Origin: Pseudomonas sp. ICMP22404
Lineage (GTDB): Bacteria; Pseudomonadota; Gammaproteobacteria; Pseudomonadales; Pseudomonadaceae
Reading direction: 5' to 3'
DNA length: 64,000 nt
Assembly (NCBI RefSeq): GCF_006227205.1
Contig: NZ_VCNG01000021.1
Location: forward strand, 41,456 to 105,455
A program made the position numbers and the translations under genes. Of this stretch, positions 27,608 through 37,492 are shown piece after piece. The notes below the pieces were generated by a model. It ran no database searches. It was not told where the DNA came from and worked only from the letters and a program-made list of their open reading frames with translations. Each line of letters begins with the position of its first letter. Within the stretch, counting starts at the first letter, position 1.

Positions 27608-28112
27608 GGACGGCTTCTCCGGTTTTCTTGCTCTTGAACATGTCCAGGGCGAGCATGATGGCGCCCACGGTGATGGCGCTGTCAGCGAAGTTGAACGCCG
27701 GGAAATACCAGCGGTTCTGCCAATGCACCAGGATGAAATCGATCACGTGGCCCAGGGCAATGCGGTCATAGAGATTGCCCAGCGCGCCGCCGAGCACCAG
27801 CGCCAGCGCCACGGCCAGCCAGGTTTCGCCGCGGCCCAGGCGCTTGAGCCAGACCACCAGCACCGCGCTGACCACAACGGCGATCAAGGCGAACAGCCAG
27901 CGCTGCCAGCCCGAACCGTCGGCCAGGAAACTGAATGCCGCGCCGGTGTTGTAGGCCAGGGTCCAGCTGAAGTAGTCGGGGATGACTACGATCTGCTGGT
28001 ACATGGTCAACGAGCCTTCGAAGTAGAACTTGCTGGCCTGGTCGATGACCAGGACCAGCACGCTCAACCAGAGCCAGCCCAGCCGTCCGAAACGACCCGC
28101 TGCGTTAGGCAT
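27600..28112 (-). CDS. lspA: Lipoprotein signal peptidase II
   Basis: LspA is the inner-membrane aspartyl protease that removes prolipoprotein signal peptides, including that of BamD in this window. The 170-residue product has four membrane helices and the motifs DQASK, YNTGAAFSFL, GNLYDRIALGHVIDF and FNFADSAI carrying the catalytic Asp pair. I start at 28112 (MPNAAGRFGRLGWLWL), overlapping ileS by eight bases, rather than at 28151. Confidence 0.95.
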   Translation of the reverse strand: MPNAAGRFGRLGWLWLSVLVLVIDQASKFYFEGSLTMYQQIVVIPDYFSWTLAYNTGAAFSFLADGSGWQRWLFALIAVVVSAVLVVWLKRLGRGETWLAVALALVLGGALGNLYDRIALGHVIDFILVHWQNRWYFPAFNFADSAITVGAIMLALDMFKSKKTGEAVHD

Positions 28113-30936
28113 AGTGACGAACCTCACCGGCGCCGCTGATGTTGTCGACACAACGCCCGCAGATTTCCGGATGTTCCGGGTTCACGCCGACGTCTTCGCG
28201 GCAGTGCCAGCAACGGGCGCACTTGACGAAGCCCGACTTGACCACCTTGAGCTTCAGCCCGGCCACTTCGGTCACTACGGCATCAGCCGGGGCCTGCACC
28301 AACGGCGCGACACTGGCGGTGGAGGTGATCAGCACGAAGCGCAGTTCGTTGCCCAGCTTGGCCAGGTCGCCGCTCAGGGCTTCTTCGGCGTAGAGGGTCA
28401 CTTCGGCTTGCAGGTTGCCACCGACGGCCTTGGCCGCGCGCTGGATTTCCATTTCCTTGTTGACCGCGGCCTTGACCGCCATGATCCGGTCCCAGTAGGC
28501 ACGGTCCAGCTCGAAGCCTTGCGGCAATTCGCTCAGGCCTTCGTACCAGGTGTTGAGCATCACCGATTCGTTGCGCTCGCCTGGCAGGTATTCCCACAGC
28601 TCGTCGGCGGTGAACGCCAGGATCGGCGCGATCCAGCGCACCAGCGCCTCGCTGATGTGGAACAGCGCGGTCTGGCACGAGCGGCGTGCCTTGCTGTTGG
28701 CGCCGGTGGTGTACTGGCGGTCCTTGATGATGTCGAGGTAGAAACCACCCAGCTCCTGCACGCAGAAGTTGTGGATCTTCGAGTAGACGTTCCAGAAACG
28801 GTATTCACCGTAGTGTTCCTGCAACTCGCGTTGCAGCAGCAGGGTACGGTCCACGGCCCAGCGGTCCAGGGCCAGCATGTCTTCGGCCGGCAGCAGGTCG
28901 GTGGCAGGGTCGAAACCGGTCAGGTTCGACAGCAGGAAGCGCGCGGTATTACGGATGCGCCGGTAGGCGTCCGCGCTGCGCTGCAGGATCTGCTCGGAAA
29001 CCGCCATCTCGCCGGAGTAGTCGGTGGAGGCGACCCACAGGCGCATGATGTCGGCGCCCAGGGTGTCGTTGACCTTCTGCGGCGCGATCACGTTGCCCAG
29101 GGACTTGGACATCTTGCGGCCGGCCTCGTCGACGGTGAAACCGTGGGTCAGCAGTTCGCGGTACGGCGCGTGGTTGTCGATGGCGCAACCGGTCAGCAGC
29201 GACGAGTGGAACCAGCCGCGGTGCTGGTCCGAACCTTCCAGGTACAGGTCGGCACGCGGGCCGCTCTCATGGCCCATCGGGTGCGAACCGCGCAGCACGT
29301 GCCAGTGAGTGGTGCCGGAGTCGAACCAGACGTCCAGGGTGTCGCTGATCTTGTCGTACAGCGGCGCTTCGTCGCCCAACAGCTCGGCGGCGTCCATCTT
29401 GAACCAGGCTTCGATGCCTTCGACTTCGACGCGCTTGGCAACAGCCTCCATCAGTTCGACGGTGCGTGGGTGCAGCTCGCCGCTTTCCTTGTTCAGGAAG
29501 AACGGGATCGGCACACCCCAGTTGCGCTGGCGGGAGATGCACCAGTCCGGACGGTTGGCGATCATCGAGTGCAGGCGCGCCTGGCCCCAGGCCGGGACGA
29601 ACTGGGTGTCCTCGATGGCCTTGAGCGAGCGCTGGCGCAGGGTGTCGCCGCTGGTTGGCTGCTTGTCCATGCCGATGAACCACTGCGCGGTGGCGCGGTA
29701 GATCAGCGGGGTCTTGTGGCGCCAGCAGTGCATGTAGCTGTGTTCGATGACAGTGGTGTGCAGCAGCGCGCCGACTTCGGTCAGCTTGTCGACGATGGCC
29801 GGGTTGGCTTTCCAGATAAACTGGCCGCCAAAGAACTCCAGGGACGGCACGTATACGCCATTGCTCTGGACCGGGTTGAGGATGTCATCGTTGACCATGC
29901 CGTATTTCTTGCAGGTCACGAAGTCGTCGACGCCATAGGCTGGCGCGGAGTGAACCACACCCGTGCCTGCGCCCAGTTCCACGTAGTCGGCCAGGTACAC
30001 CGGCGACAGGCGGTCATAGAACGGGTGACGGAAGTTGATCAGTTCCAGCGCCGAGCCCGGCGCAGTCGCCAGCACCGAGCCTTCGAGGCCGTAACGGGAC
30101 AGGCAGGATTCGACCAGCTCTTCGGCCAGCACCAGCAGCTTGTCGCCAACATCGACCAGGGCGTAGTTGAACTCCGGGTGGACGTTCAGCGCCTGGTTGG
30201 CCGGGATGGTCCACGGGGTGGTGGTCCAGATCACGATGGCGGCCGGCTTGGCCAGCTTGCCCAGGCCGAAAGCGGCGGCGAGCTTGTCTTCATCGGCAAT
30301 CGGGAACGCCACGTCGATGGTCGACGACTTCTTGTTCTCGTACTCGACTTCCGCCTCGGCCAGGGCCGAACCGCAATCGAAGCACCAGTTCACCGGCTTG
30401 AGGCCCTTGAACACGAAGCCACCCTCGACGATTTTCGCCAGGGCCCGGATTTCGCCGGCTTCGTTCTTGAAATCCATGGTCTTGTAGGGGTTGGCGAAGT
30501 CACCCAGCACGCCGAGGCGGATGAATTCGGACTTCTGCCCTTCGATCTGCTCGGTGGCGTAGGCACGGCACAGCTCGCGGGTCTTGTCCGCGCCCAGGTT
30601 CTTGCCGTGGGTCACTTCCACCTTGTGCTCGATCGGCAGGCCATGGCAGTCCCAGCCCGGTACATACGGCGCGTCAAAACCTGACAGGGTCTTGGAGCGG
30701 ATGATCATGTCCTTGAGAATCTTGTTCAGCGCGTGACCGATGTGAATGGTGCCGTTGGCGTAGGGAGGACCGTCGTGCAGGACGAACTTCGGACGATCCT
30801 TGCCAATTTCGCGCAACTTTCCGTACAGGCCAATGCTGTCCCAACGCTGCAGAATCTGTGGTTCGCGCTGAGGCAGGCCGGCCTTCATAGGGAAGGCGGT
30901 GTCCGGAAGGTTTAGCGTGGCTTTATAGTCGGTCAT
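28105..30936 (-). CDS. ileS: Isoleucyl-tRNA synthetase
   Basis: This 943-residue class I synthetase has the HIGH-type motif in PPYANGTIHIGHALNKILKD, KMSKS in KMSKSLGNVI near residue 605, the CP1 editing domain, and a C-terminal zinc finger CARCWHCRED...CGRCVDN. The zinc finger and length match the bacterial IleRS1 type, the one sensitive to mupirocin. The gene lies between ribF and lspA, as in most gammaproteobacteria, and its 3' end overlaps lspA. Confidence 0.97.
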   Translation of the reverse strand: MTDYKATLNLPDTAFPMKAGLPQREPQILQRWDSIGLYGKLREIGKDRPKFVLHDGPPYANGTIHIGHALNKILKDMIIRSKTLSGFDAPYVPGWDCHGLPIEHKVEVTHGKNLGADKTRELCRAYATEQIEGQKSEFIRLGVLGDFANPYKTMDFKNEAGEIRALAKIVEGGFVFKGLKPVNWCFDCGSALAEAEVEYENKKSSTIDVAFPIADEDKLAAAFGLGKLAKPAAIVIWTTTPWTIPANQALNVHPEFNYALVDVGDKLLVLAEELVESCLSRYGLEGSVLATAPGSALELINFRHPFYDRLSPVYLADYVELGAGTGVVHSAPAYGVDDFVTCKKYGMVNDDILNPVQSNGVYVPSLEFFGGQFIWKANPAIVDKLTEVGALLHTTVIEHSYMHCWRHKTPLIYRATAQWFIGMDKQPTSGDTLRQRSLKAIEDTQFVPAWGQARLHSMIANRPDWCISRQRNWGVPIPFFLNKESGELHPRTVELMEAVAKRVEVEGIEAWFKMDAAELLGDEAPLYDKISDTLDVWFDSGTTHWHVLRGSHPMGHESGPRADLYLEGSDQHRGWFHSSLLTGCAIDNHAPYRELLTHGFTVDEAGRKMSKSLGNVIAPQKVNDTLGADIMRLWVASTDYSGEMAVSEQILQRSADAYRRIRNTARFLLSNLTGFDPATDLLPAEDMLALDRWAVDRTLLLQRELQEHYGEYRFWNVYSKIHNFCVQELGGFYLDIIKDRQYTTGANSKARRSCQTALFHISEALVRWIAPILAFTADELWEYLPGERNESVMLNTWYEGLSELPQGFELDRAYWDRIMAVKAAVNKEMEIQRAAKAVGGNLQAEVTLYAEEALSGDLAKLGNELRFVLITSTASVAPLVQAPADAVVTEVAGLKLKVVKSGFVKCARCWHCREDVGVNPEHPEICGRCVDNISGAGEVRHYA

Positions 30937-30949
30937 TTAAGGCTCTTCA

Positions 30950-31888
30950 TTAGCGATTGGCGCTGGTTGCGACAAGGGCACGGGCGGCGGCGATATCTGC
31001 ATGGATCGCCGTCTTGAGCGCCTCCAGGGAGGCAAAACGCTGCTCTTCACGCAGCTTCTGGTGGAAAACCACCGTCAAACGCCGGTCATACAGATCGCCG
31101 GCAAAATCCAGAACATGTACTTCGAGATGGGCCTTGCCATCTCCTTGGACCGTGGGCCGTACGCCGATGTTGGCGACGCCGGGCCAGGCCTTGCCGTCGA
31201 TTTCGACACTCACCAGAAACACCCCGGTCAGCGGCACACGACGACGCTTGAGTTGCACGTTGGCGGTCGGCGTACCCAATTGGCGCGCCAGCTTCTGTCC
31301 GTGCAGGATCCGCCCGGCAATCCGGTACGGGCGGCCGAGCAAGCGCTCGGCCAATTCGAAGTCGGCAGCGGCCAGGGCATTGCGGACCTGGGTGCTGCTG
31401 ACACGCAAGCCATCCATCTCGACGGTCTGCGCCGCCTCAACGGTAAAGCCACGGGCGAGGCCGGCCTGCTGCAGGTAGGCGAAATCCCCTGCCCTGTCGC
31501 AACCGAAACGGAAATCGTCGCCGACCTCCAGATGCTTCACGTCGAGACCGTCCACCAGGATGGTCTCGACGAATTCAGCGGCGCTGAGCTTGCTCAGGCG
31601 CTCGTTGAAAGCCAGGCACAGGACCCGATCGACGCCTTCGGCGGCCAGCAGTTGCAGTTTGTCCCGCAAGCGGGCCAGACGGGCCGGCGCGGTGTCCGGG
31701 GCAAAAAACTCCCGGGGTTGCGGCTCGAAGATGACCACGCAACTGGGCAGGCCCAACTCCAGCGCACGCTCGCGCAGCCGCGCCAGGATAGCCTGGTGGC
31801 CACGGTGAACACCGTCGAAGTTGCCAATGGTGGCGACACAGCCCCGATGCCGGGGACGCAGGTTGTGGAGGCCTCGAACCAGCTGCAT
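30950..31888 (-). CDS. ribF: Bifunctional riboflavin kinase / FAD synthetase
   Basis: RibF converts riboflavin to FMN and then FAD. The 312-residue product has an N-terminal nucleotidyltransferase domain (TIGNFDGVHRGHQAIL, SSTQVRNAL) and a C-terminal flavokinase domain (GRILHGQKLARQLGTPTANV). I choose the ATG at 31888 (MQLVRGLHNLRPRHRG), which begins the family-conserved region; an upstream ATG at 31906 is possible. It is followed by ileS after 13 bases. Confidence 0.95.
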   Translation of the reverse strand: MQLVRGLHNLRPRHRGCVATIGNFDGVHRGHQAILARLRERALELGLPSCVVIFEPQPREFFAPDTAPARLARLRDKLQLLAAEGVDRVLCLAFNERLSKLSAAEFVETILVDGLDVKHLEVGDDFRFGCDRAGDFAYLQQAGLARGFTVEAAQTVEMDGLRVSSTQVRNALAAADFELAERLLGRPYRIAGRILHGQKLARQLGTPTANVQLKRRRVPLTGVFLVSVEIDGKAWPGVANIGVRPTVQGDGKAHLEVHVLDFAGDLYDRRLTVVFHQKLREEQRFASLEALKTAIHADIAAARALVATSANR

Positions 31889-32017
31889 AACGCGCTTCTT
31901 GCTCATAAAGTGGCCGATTATAACCACACCCGGCGGCCAACGACAGGCAACACCGTAACCCAAAGTGATCGAACCGACAAAACCACTGCCCGCCCCGCCC
32001 TCACCGAAGGCAATCCC

Positions 32018-33556
32018 TCAGCGCAACGCCTTGCGATTGAAGTCACGCAGACGGAACCCCATCAGCAGCAACATGCCGAAATAGGCCACCACGCCCGCGA
32101 CGACCAGCACGCCGAGGCGCAGGAAACGCTCGAGCATCTGCCCTTCGCCCCAGGCCGGCATGAAATGCATCGCCCCCAGCAACACCGCCGCCATCACTAC
32201 CACGGCCACCAGCAGCTTGAGGCCGAACACGCCCCATCCCGGCTGCGCTTGATACATCTTCTGCTTGCGCAGTTGGTAGAACAGCAGCCCGGCGTTGAGG
32301 CAGGCGCCAATACTGATCGCCAGGGCCAGGCCGGCGTGAGCCAAGGGGCCGATCAGCAAGAGGTTGAACAATTGCGTCATCACCAGGGTGAAAATGGCGA
32401 TCTTCACCGGCGTGCGGATGTTCTGCTGGGCATAGAACCCTGGCGCCAGCACCTTGATTAGGATAATCCCCAGCAATCCCACCGAGTAAGCAATCAGGGC
32501 CCGCTGGGTCATCAGGGCATCGAACGCCTTGAACTGGCCGTACTGGAACAACGAGACAGTCAGGGGTTCCGCCAGGATCCCCAGGGCCACCGCACATGGC
32601 AGCACCAGTACGAAGCACAGGCGCAGGCCCCAGTCGAGAATACGCGAGTACTCCTGGCGGTCCCGGCTGGCATAGGTCTTGGCCAGGGTCGGCAGCAGGA
32701 TCGTGCCCAGCGCCACGCCCAGCACGCCGGACGGCAACTCCATCAGACGGTCGGCGTAGTACATCCACGATACCGAGCCGGCCACCAGGAACGAGGCGAA
32801 AATGGTGTTGATGATCAGGGAAATCTGGCTCACCGACACCCCGAGGATCGCTGGCAGCATCTGCTTCAGCACCCGCCAGACGCCGCTGTCGCGCAGGTTC
32901 AGGCGCGGCAGTACCAGCATGCCGATCTTCTTCAGGTAGGGCAGTTGATACAGCAGTTGCGCCAGGCCGCCCACCAGTACTGCCCAGCCGAGGGCCATCA
33001 CCGGAGGGTTGAAATACGGCGTCAGGAACACCGCGAACACGATCATGCTGACATTGAGCAGCGTCGGCACGAAGGCCGGTACCGAAAACCGGTTCCAGGT
33101 ATTGAGGATCGCTCCGGCCAGGGACGACAGGGAAATCAGCAATATATAAGGAAACGTCACCCGCAAAAGATCGGTGGTGAGCTGGTATTTTTCCGGGGTA
33201 TCGGTAAAGCCTGGCGCCGTGGCCCAGATCACCCAGGGCGCGGCGAGCATGCCAGCCGTCGTGACGAGCGCCAGCACCAGCGTCAGCAAACCGGTGACAT
33301 AGGCAATGAAGGTGCGGGTCGCCTCATCGCCCTTCTGGCTTTTATATTCCGCCAGGATCGGTACGAAGGCCTGGGAAAACGCCCCTTCGGCGAAGATCCG
33401 GCGCAGCAGATTGGGCAGTTTGAAGGCGATGAAGAAGGCGTCGGTGGCCATTCCGGCGCCGAATATCCGTGCGATGAGCGTGTCGCGAACAAATCCCAGG
33501 ACGCGGGAAAGCATCGTGATAGAGCTGACGGCAGCCAACGATTTGAGCAGATTCAT
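32018..33556 (-). CDS. murJ: Lipid II flippase MurJ
   Basis: MurJ (MviN) flips lipid II across the inner membrane for peptidoglycan synthesis. The 512-residue protein has about 14 hydrophobic segments and starts with the family signature MNLLKSLAAVSSITMLSRVLGFVRDTL, with conserved FFIAFKLPNLLRRIFAEGAF. It diverges from rpsT and precedes ribF by 129 bases. Confidence 0.95.
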   Translation of the reverse strand: MNLLKSLAAVSSITMLSRVLGFVRDTLIARIFGAGMATDAFFIAFKLPNLLRRIFAEGAFSQAFVPILAEYKSQKGDEATRTFIAYVTGLLTLVLALVTTAGMLAAPWVIWATAPGFTDTPEKYQLTTDLLRVTFPYILLISLSSLAGAILNTWNRFSVPAFVPTLLNVSMIVFAVFLTPYFNPPVMALGWAVLVGGLAQLLYQLPYLKKIGMLVLPRLNLRDSGVWRVLKQMLPAILGVSVSQISLIINTIFASFLVAGSVSWMYYADRLMELPSGVLGVALGTILLPTLAKTYASRDRQEYSRILDWGLRLCFVLVLPCAVALGILAEPLTVSLFQYGQFKAFDALMTQRALIAYSVGLLGIILIKVLAPGFYAQQNIRTPVKIAIFTLVMTQLFNLLLIGPLAHAGLALAISIGACLNAGLLFYQLRKQKMYQAQPGWGVFGLKLLVAVVVMAAVLLGAMHFMPAWGEGQMLERFLRLGVLVVAGVVAYFGMLLLMGFRLRDFNRKALR

Positions 33557-33728
33557 GAAAAGAGTTTCAGCCTGTCGATAAACAGCAGGCGAACAACGCG
33601 CCCACTTGTGCGATACTCCGCGCCGCTAAACAGCACAGCGCCAAAGCCCGCGAGTTTACAGGTCACACGCCGGAAAGAAATCACCCGGTTCGTTGTACCT
33701 GCCATTCAGCGGAACGCGTCACCCGCCC

Positions 33729-33757
33729 TTGACAAGACCTCAACTCATCGGCATGAT
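33729..33757 (+). promoter_or_regulatory. Sigma-70 promoter of rpsT
   Basis: TTGACA (33729-33734) and CATGAT (33752-33757) with a 17-base spacer give a leader of about 45 bases to the rpsT start. The rest of the murJ-rpsT gap holds nothing else I can identify. Confidence 0.6.
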
Positions 33758-33810
33758 TCGCGGCCTATTTTGTTTGCTATTTCCCAAAAAGTCTTTCGAG
33801 GAGCTCGACG

Positions 33811-34089
33811 GTGGCCAACTCACCTTCCGCCAAAAAACGTGCAAAACAGGCTGAGAAGCGTCGCAGCCACAACGCCAGCCTGCGTTCCATGGTTCGTACC
33901 TACATCAAAAACGTAGTTAAGGCCATCGACGCAAAAGACGCTGAAAAAGCTCAAGCTGCTTACGTTCTGGCTGTGCCTGTTATCGACCGTATGGCCGATA
34001 AAGGCATCATCCACAAGAACAAGGCTGCTCGTCATAAGAGCCGCCTGAATGGCCACGTAAAGGCCCTGAACGTTGCCGCTGCTGCCTAA
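33811..34089 (+). CDS. rpsT: 30S ribosomal protein S20
   Basis: This 92-residue basic protein begins ANSPSAKKRAKQAEKRRSHN and contains AARHKSRLNGHVKAL, typical of S20. It uses a GTG start with GAGGAG about eight bases upstream; non-AUG starts are known for rpsT in enterobacteria, where they serve autogenous control, so this may be regulatory. It is a single gene with its own promoter and terminator. Confidence 0.97.
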   Translation: MANSPSAKKRAKQAEKRRSHNASLRSMVRTYIKNVVKAIDAKDAEKAQAAYVLAVPVIDRMADKGIIHKNKAARHKSRLNGHVKALNVAAAA

Positions 34090-34103
34090 GCGACGCGCTT
34101 GTT

Positions 34104-34132
34104 AAAAAACCGACCTCCGGGTCGGTTTTTTA
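34104..34132 (+). terminator. rpsT intrinsic terminator
   Basis: A stem of A-run plus CCGACC paired with GGTCGG plus T-run, three-base loop, lies 15 bases after the stop. Confidence 0.93.
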
Positions 34133-34164
34133 TTGCCTGCGATTTTATACACCACACAAATTTA

Positions 34165-34357
34165 TGTGGGAGCAGACCTCTGTGGGAGCAAGGCTTCTGT
34201 GGGGAGCGGATCTCTGTGGGAGCAAGGCTTGCCCGCGATGCAGGCGCCTCGGTTTGTCTGAATGCTGGGGCGATGCCGTCGCGGGCAAGCCTTGCTCCCA
34301 CAGAAGCCTTGCTCCCACAGAGATCTACCCCCCCACAGAAGCCTTGCCTCCGCAGGG
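34165..34357. repeat. Complex nested REP array
   Basis: Several partial GTGGGAGCAAGGCTT units are stacked on each side of a REPIN core (34211-34303, ends TGTGGGAGCAAGGCTTGCCC and its partner), giving an extended palindrome. It lies between convergent rpsT and creA. No gene is present. Confidence 0.8.
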
Positions 34358-34369
34358 GCTGTGCATCGA

Positions 34370-34834
34370 TTATTGCGCGTGCGCCCACGGCAGGATCGGA
34401 ATCGCCGTCACCGCATTCTGCGGACTGCCCTCGATCACGCGATCGCTGTAGACCAGGTACACCAGCGTATTGCGCTTCTTGTCGAGGAACCGCACCACCT
34501 GCATGGTCTTGAATACCAGCGAGGTACGCTCGCGGAACACTTCTTCGCCATCCTTGAGCTCACCCTTGAAGCTGATCGGCCCCACCTGCCGGCAGGCGAT
34601 GGACGCCTCGGCGCGATCCTCAGCCAGACCCAGACCACCTTTTACGCCACCGGTCTTGGCCCGGGACAGGTAACAGGTCACACCATCCACCTTGGGATCG
34701 TCGAACGCCTCGACCACAATCCGGTCGTTCGGCCCGACAAACTTGAATACCGTCGACACCTGGCCAATTTCCTCGGCCGAGACCAACAGCGGCATCGCCA
34801 ACAGCAGGCCGATCAATCCTTTTACCAAACCCAT
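34370..34834 (-). CDS. creA: CreA family periplasmic protein
   Basis: This 154-residue protein has a signal peptide (GLVKGLIGLLLAMPLLVSAEE) and the CreA family body (VEAFDDPKVDGVTCYLSRAKTGG, DKKRNTLVYLVYSDRVIEGS). Function is unknown. It has two Cys. The start is nine bases after the proB stop, so it is probably cotranscribed with obg-proB. Confidence 0.9.
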   Translation of the reverse strand: MGLVKGLIGLLLAMPLLVSAEEIGQVSTVFKFVGPNDRIVVEAFDDPKVDGVTCYLSRAKTGGVKGGLGLAEDRAEASIACRQVGPISFKGELKDGEEVFRERTSLVFKTMQVVRFLDKKRNTLVYLVYSDRVIEGSPQNAVTAIPILPWAHAQ

Positions 34835-34843
34835 GTGATTTCC

Positions 34844-35962
34844 TTAGACAAGAATCAGGTTGTCGCGGTGAACCAACTCAGGCTCAGCCATGTAACCCAA
34901 CAGGCCGACGATCGCATCAGACGACTGGCCGATGATTTTCTGTGCTTCCAGCGCGCTGTAGTTAGCCAGGCCACGGGCGATCTCGCGACCGTCAGCCGCC
35001 ACGCACACCACCATCTCGCCACGCCGAAAGCTGCCCTGGACCAGCTTCACACCCACCGGCAGCAGGCTTTTGTTGCCCTGGGACAGCGCCGTCACAGCCC
35101 CCGCATCCAGCACCAACGTGCCACGGGTTTGCAGATGGCCGGCCAGCCATTGCTTGCGCGCCGCCAACATGCCGCGCTCAGGCGAGAGCAACGTACCGAT
35201 GTGCTCGCCCGCTTTCAGGCGATCCAACACCCGCTCCAGCCGACCACCGATGATGATGGTGTGAGCACCGGAGCGCGCCGCCAGGCGTGCGGCACGCAGC
35301 TTGGTTTGCATGCCGCCACGCCCCAGCGCGCCGCCGGTGCCGCCCGCGACCGCGTCCAGGGCCGGATCATCGGCACGGGCTTCGTAGATCAGCTTGGCGT
35401 CGGGATTGGTGCGCGGATCGGCGTCGAACATGCCGTCGCGGTCCGTGAGAATCACCAGCAGATCGGCCTCCACCAGGTTCGCCACCAGCGCGGCCAAGGT
35501 GTCGTTGTCGCCGAAACGGATCTCATCGGTGACCACGGTATCGTTCTCGTTGATCACCGGGATGACTTTCAGCTCTACCAGCGCGCGCAAGGTACTGCGA
35601 GCATTGAGGTAACGCTTGCGGTCGGAAAGGTCATCGTGAGTCAGCAGAATCTGCGCTGTATGACGACCATGCTCGGCGAAGCTGGATTCCCAGGCCTGTA
35701 CAAGGCCCATCTGGCCAATGGCGGCGGCCGCCTGCAATTCGTGCATCGCGCTGGGTCGCGACGTCCAGCCCAGACGGCTCATGCCGGCCGCCACCGCCCC
35801 CGAAGAGACCAGCACCAGCTCGACGCCAGCCTCATGCAAGGCCACCATCTGCTCGACCCACACCGCCATCGCCTTGCGATCCAGGCCCTTGCCATCCGCC
35901 GTCAGCAGTGCGCTGCCGATCTTCACGACCCAGCGCCGCGCACCCGTCACCTTGCTCCGCAT
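34844..35962 (-). CDS. proB: Glutamate 5-kinase
   Basis: ProB phosphorylates glutamate in the first step of proline synthesis. The 372-residue product has the amino acid kinase domain (RWVVKIGSALLT, LVSSGAVAAGM, INENDTVVTDEIRFGDND) and a C-terminal PUA domain (RGTLVLDAGAVTALSQGNKS). Two adjacent ATGs exist (35965 and 35962); the second gives the usual MRSKVTGARRWVVK start. A longer frame reaching 36136 has no family support. The neighbour obg is upstream, as in many Pseudomonas. Confidence 0.95.
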   Translation of the reverse strand: MRSKVTGARRWVVKIGSALLTADGKGLDRKAMAVWVEQMVALHEAGVELVLVSSGAVAAGMSRLGWTSRPSAMHELQAAAAIGQMGLVQAWESSFAEHGRHTAQILLTHDDLSDRKRYLNARSTLRALVELKVIPVINENDTVVTDEIRFGDNDTLAALVANLVEADLLVILTDRDGMFDADPRTNPDAKLIYEARADDPALDAVAGGTGGALGRGGMQTKLRAARLAARSGAHTIIIGGRLERVLDRLKAGEHIGTLLSPERGMLAARKQWLAGHLQTRGTLVLDAGAVTALSQGNKSLLPVGVKLVQGSFRRGEMVVCVAADGREIARGLANYSALEAQKIIGQSSDAIVGLLGYMAEPELVHRDNLILV

Positions 35963-36158
35963 CATCTTCAACCTTTGCCAGCGGACGGCGCGACCCAGCG
36001 CCGTCCATGGGATTATTCGTATTTGCGTTTTGCAGACACCAAAACGCCGCTCGAATGAGCGGCGCCCTGGAAACCGGCTGGCTGCGATGATAACACCGCG
36101 TCCCGGCAGATGAAGCATCACTGGCGGCACCGACACCGGTCAGCTGGAGACAAATCCA

Positions 36159-36247
36159 TGTGGGAGCGGGCTTGCTCGCGAAAGCAGTGTGCCAGCCAGC
36201 ATCAATATTGCTGACCGACCGCATTCGCGAGCAAGCCCGCCCCCACA
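36159..36247. repeat. REPIN between obg and proB
   Basis: An inverted pair has ends TGTGGGAGCGGGCTTGCTCG and GAGCAAGCCCGCCCCCACA. The 306-base gap otherwise shows only the proB leader. Confidence 0.87.
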
Positions 36248-36268
36248 AGAGCCAGGCTCGCCGCGTGA

Positions 36269-37492
36269 TCAGTCGCGAACGTAGATGATCTCCGGACCAT
36301 CTTCGTCATCCACATCCTCTTCATCCCAGTCATCTTCACCGATGTCATGGACCGACTTCACACCACTGCGACGCAGGGCACGCTGGTCATCCAACGCCTG
36401 CAGCTGCGCACGGGCTTCATCTTCGATGCGCTGATCGAGCTCGGCCAGCTCTTCCTTGTAGGCCGGATCATTGGCCAGGCGATCGGCGCGATCTTCCAGG
36501 TAGCGCATGATGTCGTGACACAGGCGCTCGGTGCCTTCTTTGGCAATGGCGGAGATCACGTAGACCGGACCTTCCCACTCCAGGCGGTCGACGATTTCCT
36601 TGACCCGCTCCTCGTGCTCTTCTTCGAGGATCTGATCGCACTTGTTCAGCACCAGCCAGCGATCACGCTCGGCCAGAGCCGGACTGAACTTGGTCAGCTC
36701 GCTGACAATGACTTCGGCGGCATCGGCAGCATTGCTCTCATCCAGCGGCGCCATGTCCACGAGATGCAGCAGCAGACGGGTACGAGACAAGTGCTTGAGG
36801 AAGCGAATCCCCAGGCCAGCGCCATCGGAAGCCCCCTCGATCAGCCCCGGAATGTCCGCAACCACGAAACTCTTCCAGCGATCGACACTGACCACGCCCA
36901 GGTTCGGCACCAGGGTGGTGAATGGGTAGTCCGCCACTTTCGGCTTGGCGGCCGACACCGAGCGAATGAATGTACTTTTACCGGCGTTCGGCAAGCCCAG
37001 CAGGCCCACGTCGGCCAGCACCTTCATCTCCAGCTTCAGGTCACGCTGCTCGCCCGGCTTGCCCGGGGTGGTCTGGCGCGGCGCGCGGTTGGTACTGGAC
37101 TTGAAGCGGGTGTTGCCCAGGCCGTGCCAACCACCATGAGCCACCAGCAGACGCTGGCCCGGCTTGGTCAGGTCGCCAATGACTTCCTGGGTCGCGGAGT
37201 CGATCACCGTGGTACCGACCGGAACGCGCAGGACCAGGTCCTCGCCCTTCTTGCCGGTGCAGTCGGTGCTGCCGCCGTTGGAGCCACGCTCGGCATCGAA
37301 GTGCCGGGTGTAACGGTAGTCCACCAGAGTGTTGAGGTTTTCGTCGGCGAGCATGAAGATCGAGCCGCCGTCGCCGCCGTCACCACCGTTCGGACCGCCG
37401 TTTTCAATGAACTTTTCCCGACGGAAACTCATGCAACCATTGCCGCCGTCGCCGGCCTTTACTCGAATCGATACTTCATCAACAAACTTCAT
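36269..37492 (-). CDS. obg: Obg family GTPase (CgtA)
   Basis: ObgE/CgtA is an essential ribosome-associated GTPase acting in 50S assembly and the stringent response. The 407-residue product has the glycine-rich Obg fold (KAGDGGNGCMSFRREKF, GGDGGDGGSI), a G domain with GLPNAGKST, DIPGLIEGA and NKCD, and an acidic C-terminal tail. The start at 37492 (MKFVDEVSIRVKAG) matches the family. It lies downstream of rplU-rpmA as usual. Confidence 0.96.
   Translation of the reverse strand: MKFVDEVSIRVKAGDGGNGCMSFRREKFIENGGPNGGDGGDGGSIFMLADENLNTLVDYRYTRHFDAERGSNGGSTDCTGKKGEDLVLRVPVGTTVIDSATQEVIGDLTKPGQRLLVAHGGWHGLGNTRFKSSTNRAPRQTTPGKPGEQRDLKLEMKVLADVGLLGLPNAGKSTFIRSVSAAKPKVADYPFTTLVPNLGVVSVDRWKSFVVADIPGLIEGASDGAGLGIRFLKHLSRTRLLLHLVDMAPLDESNAADAAEVIVSELTKFSPALAERDRWLVLNKCDQILEEEHEERVKEIVDRLEWEGPVYVISAIAKEGTERLCHDIMRYLEDRADRLANDPAYKEELAELDQRIEDEARAQLQALDDQRALRRSGVKSVHDIGEDDWDEEDVDDEDGPEIIYVRD

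Noticed and set aside
28030..30684. An 884-codon open frame antisense to ileS
   Set aside because: It is a shadow of high GC3 codon bias opposite a clear synthetase; the translation has no recognisable domains and no ribosome binding site.
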